DNA from: CAZEZY01 sp964516635
GTDB lineage: Bacteria > Pseudomonadota > Gammaproteobacteria > Burkholderiales > Burkholderiaceae_C
Assembly (NCBI GenBank): GCA_964516635.1
Contig: CAZEZY010000042.1
Location: 1-17,546, forward strand
Length of the DNA stretch: 17,546 bases
Direction of reading: 5' to 3'
The position numbers and the translations under genes are program-made. A model generated the notes under the pieces. The model did not search any database. It worked only from the letters and a program-made list of their open reading frames with translations, and was not told the origin of the DNA. Of the stretch, positions 13,963 through 17,546 are shown in pieces (position 1 is the stretch's first letter; the number at the start of each line of letters is the position of its first letter).

Positions 13963-15177
13963 TCAGGCCATGCGCACGGCGCGCAGCCGGATGGAAAACT
14001 CGCGCAGGGCCGCAATGCCGCTTTCCTCGGCGCGTTGGCACCAGGCCTGCAGGTCCCTGGCCAGTTGCTCGCGAGTCAGGGAGGTGTTGGACCAGAGTTG
14101 GCGCAACTCCTCGCGCATGGCATGCATCTTGGCCAGCGTGGGGTGCTCGGCACGCACCTGTTCAAGCTTGGCCTTGTATTGGGCAGGCACCTTGTCGTCG
14201 TCCCGGTGCAACCAGCGACGGGCCGCTTTGAGAACGGACACATCGGCGCTACGGGCTTTCAGGCCATCGATCTCGGCGTGCACCGCAGCACGCATTTCGC
14301 GGGCGTAGCTGGCCATGACTTCATACCGGTTGGCGATGATGGCCTCCAGCGTCTTTTCATCGGCCACAGGCTTCACATCGCCAAACGCGAGTTTGGGGGG
14401 GGTTTTCTTGGGCTTGGCCAGACCGAATCGGGCCAGGATGCTGATGTAGACCCAGCCAATGTCGAATTCATACGGCTTGACCGAGAACTTGGCCGAGGTG
14501 GGATAGGTGTGGTGATTGTTGTGCAGTTCCTCGCCGCCGATGATGATGCCCCACGGTGACACGTTGGTGCTGGCATCGGCCGCTTCGAAGTTGCGGTATC
14601 CCCAGAAGTGGCCAATGCCATTGACCACGCCCGCTGCCCAGAAGGGAATCCAGGCCATCTGAACGGCCCAGACGGCCAGACCCAGTGCACCGAACAGCGC
14701 CACGTCGATGATCAGCATCAGGCTCACACCCAGGCGGGAGTGTTTCGTGTACAGGTTGCGCTCGATCCAGTCGTTGGGGGTGCCATGACCGTAACGGTCG
14801 AGGGTGTCCTGATTCTTGGCTTCGGCACGATACAGTTCGGCGCCTTCCCAGAACACCTTCTTGATGCCGAACACGACCGGGCTGTGCGGATCGCCTTCCT
14901 GTTCGCATTTGGCATGGTGCTTGCGATGGATGGCCGCCCATTCCTTGGTCAGCATGCCGGTGGTCATCCACAACCAGAACCGGAAGAAATGTGACACCGC
15001 GGGGTGCAGATCCAGGGCCCGGTGGGCCTGGTGGCGATGCAGAAACAGCGTGACGCTGACGATCGTGATGTGGGTCATGACCAGCGCCACGATCAGGACT
15101 TGCCACCAGGTGGCGGCAGTCAGGCCGTTGGCCAACACAGACAGGAGGCCATTCCAGCCGGATTCCATCGAAAACAT
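13963..15177 (-). CDS. Fatty acid desaturase with an ISL3-transposase-like C-terminal extension
   Basis: This membrane di-iron desaturase is of the acyl-CoA/acyl-lipid delta-9 type. The three histidine boxes are HRHQAH (47-52), HRKHH (84-88) and HNNHH (219-223), with hydrophobic segments around 25-46, 64-76 and 150-190. It would introduce double bonds for membrane-fluidity control. The catalytic part ends near residue 255. Residues about 317-402 (LKAARRWLHRDDDK, then LEQVRAEHPTLAKMHAMREELRQLW, then LQAWCQRAEESGIAALREF) resemble the C-terminal helical part of ISL3-family transposases, without any DDE residues. ATG 15177 is preferred; a GTG lies 12 bases upstream at 15189. The gene is 108 bases from the methyltransferase gene on the same strand and converges on rpmG with a shared terminator. 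Confidence 0.92.
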   Translation of the reverse strand: MFSMESGWNGLLSVLANGLTAATWWQVLIVALVMTHITIVSVTLFLHRHQAHRALDLHPAVSHFFRFWLWMTTGMLTKEWAAIHRKHHAKCEQEGDPHSPVVFGIKKVFWEGAELYRAEAKNQDTLDRYGHGTPNDWIERNLYTKHSRLGVSLMLIIDVALFGALGLAVWAVQMAWIPFWAAGVVNGIGHFWGYRNFEAADASTNVSPWGIIIGGEELHNNHHTYPTSAKFSVKPYEFDIGWVYISILARFGLAKPKKTPPKLAFGDVKPVADEKTLEAIIANRYEVMASYAREMRAAVHAEIDGLKARSADVSVLKAARRWLHRDDDKVPAQYKAKLEQVRAEHPTLAKMHAMREELRQLWSNTSLTREQLARDLQAWCQRAEESGIAALREFSIRLRAVRMA

Positions 15178-15285
15178 AAACACTCTCACTCAACAACCCG
15201 AACACCCCTAGGGAGTGGCCTTTGACCAGCAACCGCTGTCAAACAAAGGGATTTTAGGCGGCCAGCCCACAAACACCAAGTGTTT

Positions 15286-16365
15286 TCACCGGCGCTGCCA
15301 GATCGCGGCAAAAAATCCATCCGTCTGATGCAGATGGGGCCACAAGCGCAGATATCCAGACCGGCAAAGCCCCTCGCCCGCCTTCACCCCCGCATGGCGC
15401 AGCACTTCAGCCGGGTCAACAGGGATGAAATCGGGGTGTGCATTCGAAAAAGCCTCCGCCACGGCTTCATTTTCCTCGCGCAGCAGGCTGCAGGTGGCAT
15501 ACACCAGACGCCCACCGGATTTCAGCAGCTTCGCCGCTTCGGCAAGGATGCTGCGCTGGACCTCGCCCATGGCCGAGACCGTTTTGGGTGTCTGCCGCCA
15601 TTTCAGGTCGGGGCTTCGGCGCAGCGTACCCAGACCCGAACACGGTGCATCCACCAGCACCCGGTCCACCTTGCCCGCCATGCGCTGCAGCCGGGCATCA
15701 CGCTCGTGCGCGAGCGCCAGGGTCTGCACCTCGGTGATGCCGCTGCGCGTCAGCCGGGGCTTCAGCGCATCCAGCCGGTGGGCCGAGGTGTCGAAGGCAT
15801 ACAGCCGACCCTGGTTGCGCATCATGGCGCCCAGGGCGAGGGTCTTGCCGCCAGCGCCGGCACAGAAGTCGACCACCGTATCGTGACGGCGGGGCTCCAG
15901 CAGAAGCGCCAGGAGTTGCGAGCCCTCGTCCTGCACTTCCAGCCAGCCATCCTGGAACGCCGGCAAGGCATGCAGCGAAGGCTTGCCTTCCAGCCGCAGA
16001 CCCCAGGGCGAATACGGGGTTTCCGTGGCGGCAAGGCCGGCTTCTTGCAGCTGCGTCAGAACGGCGGGTCTTTTGGCCTTGAGTGCGTTCACACGCACAT
16101 CCAGCGGGGCAGGCTGCCTGAGCGCCCGTGCCAGATCCCGGGCGCCGTCGCCCAGCTCCGCTTGCAACCGATGGTCAAGCCAGTCGGGCAAGGGCTCGGC
16201 CCTCAGGGCCGTGAAGACCTGTTCCGACAGCTGGTGACGGTCACGAGCGCCCAGTTTGGGGTGTTCGCGGAAAAACTGCGCCACGGTGGCGTCTGCAGGG
16301 TGTTCAAAGGTCATGACGCGCGCCATCAGGGCGGCGCCGAGTTCCTTCAGGGCGTTGGGATGCAT
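15286..16365 (-). CDS. RsmB/NOP-family RNA (cytosine-5) methyltransferase
   Basis: This 359-residue S-adenosylmethionine-dependent enzyme methylates C5 of cytosine in RNA, most likely 16S rRNA. The AdoMet motif VDFCAGAGGKT is at 165-175 and the acidic FDTSAHRL at 191-198. The two conserved cysteines of the family are Cys242 in DAPCSGLGTLRRSPD and Cys292 in YATCSLLREENE. E. coli RsmB (429 residues) has a full NusB-like domain at its N-terminus; here only about 60 residues precede the catalytic region, so the NusB part is mostly missing. ATG 16365 (MHPNALKELG) is chosen because the open frame upstream runs antisense into prfC and has no family resemblance. No Shine-Dalgarno sequence is seen. 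It diverges from prfC with a 49-base gap. Confidence 0.9.
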   Translation of the reverse strand: MHPNALKELGAALMARVMTFEHPADATVAQFFREHPKLGARDRHQLSEQVFTALRAEPLPDWLDHRLQAELGDGARDLARALRQPAPLDVRVNALKAKRPAVLTQLQEAGLAATETPYSPWGLRLEGKPSLHALPAFQDGWLEVQDEGSQLLALLLEPRRHDTVVDFCAGAGGKTLALGAMMRNQGRLYAFDTSAHRLDALKPRLTRSGITEVQTLALAHERDARLQRMAGKVDRVLVDAPCSGLGTLRRSPDLKWRQTPKTVSAMGEVQRSILAEAAKLLKSGGRLVYATCSLLREENEAVAEAFSNAHPDFIPVDPAEVLRHAGVKAGEGLCRSGYLRLWPHLHQTDGFFAAIWQRR

Positions 16366-16400
16366 GGGGGTGATTGTCGGTGATCGTGTGGCGGGTGCGG

Positions 16401-16406
16401 GATAAT
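16401..16406 (+). promoter_or_regulatory. Candidate -10 element for prfC
   Basis: GATAAT matches the -10 consensus at five of six positions and ends eight bases before the prfC ATG. Transcription would start about two bases before the start codon. No convincing -35 is present and no Shine-Dalgarno sequence separates it from the ATG. Confidence 0.35.
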
Positions 16407-16414
16407 CACGGCCC

Positions 16415-17546
<1,132 letters not shown>

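Noticed and set aside
15237..15242. Perfect TTGACA on the minus strand upstream of the desaturase, considered as a -35
   Set aside because: No acceptable -10 element at 16-18 bases; recorded only as a possibility.
15271..15285. AAACAC-CAA-GTGTTT hairpin right after the methyltransferase stop
   Set aside because: A weak A/T-rich stem of six pairs without a U-run; not convincing as a terminator.
15280..16383. 367-codon plus-strand frame opposite the RNA methyltransferase
   Set aside because: Antisense shadow; all methyltransferase motifs are in the minus frame.

Overview
The window reads as a draft-quality chromosomal segment from a GC-rich betaproteobacterium of the order Burkholderiales, most likely Comamonadaceae. 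The evidence is the housekeeping set lysS, rarA, lolA, ftsK, trxB, rpmB, rpmG and prfC, the C-terminally extended fatty acid desaturase, and a TetR-controlled TRAP/hydroaromatic operon. I infer this placement from protein resemblance; no search was run. A run of exactly 100 N (3323-3422) between lolA and ftsK is a scaffold gap, so those two genes lose their adjoining ends.

Layout. Positions 1-5833 are mostly minus strand: ftsK (3' end in the gap), lolA, rarA and lysS (running off the left edge). A small antibiotic biosynthesis monooxygenase (ABM) domain gene (2329-2640, plus) sits between lolA and rarA. trxB (5924-6871, plus) diverges from ftsK. Positions 6908-13284 hold an accessory block, all plus strand: a TetR-family regulator, then a tightly packed six-gene operon. 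The operon encodes TRAP small permease, TRAP large permease, TRAP periplasmic binding protein, a shikimate-dehydrogenase-like enzyme, a 4-hydroxyphenylpyruvate-dioxygenase-like (HPPD-like) VOC protein, and a 3-dehydroshikimate-dehydratase-like TIM barrel. Next comes rpmB-rpmG (13454-13872) with its own consensus promoter and a structured leader. A bidirectional terminator (13885-13926) faces a minus-strand fatty acid desaturase whose C-terminus resembles the tail of an ISL3-family transposase. The window closes with an RsmB-type rRNA methyltransferase (minus) diverging from prfC (plus, cut by the right edge).

How the parts work together. The accessory operon looks like an uptake-and-degradation module for a shikimate- or quinate-like hydroaromatic acid. 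The TRAP system imports the acid, the dehydrogenase oxidises it, and the dehydratase would form protocatechuate if 3-dehydroshikimate is the intermediate. The HPPD-like protein has an uncertain role: at least one of its three metal ligands appears replaced. The dehydrogenase keeps the catalytic Lys/Asp pair but lacks the two serines that bind shikimate in E. coli AroE, so the true substrate may differ. Two related palindromic sites, one over the TetR start codon and one before the first TRAP gene, suggest autoregulated control. A strong stem-loop between the large permease and binding-protein genes may set their relative expression.

No gene-free stretch exceeds 300 bases. The longest intergenic region is 13285-13453, filled by the rpmB promoter and leader. 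I see no tRNA, rRNA, CRISPR array or intact insertion sequence.
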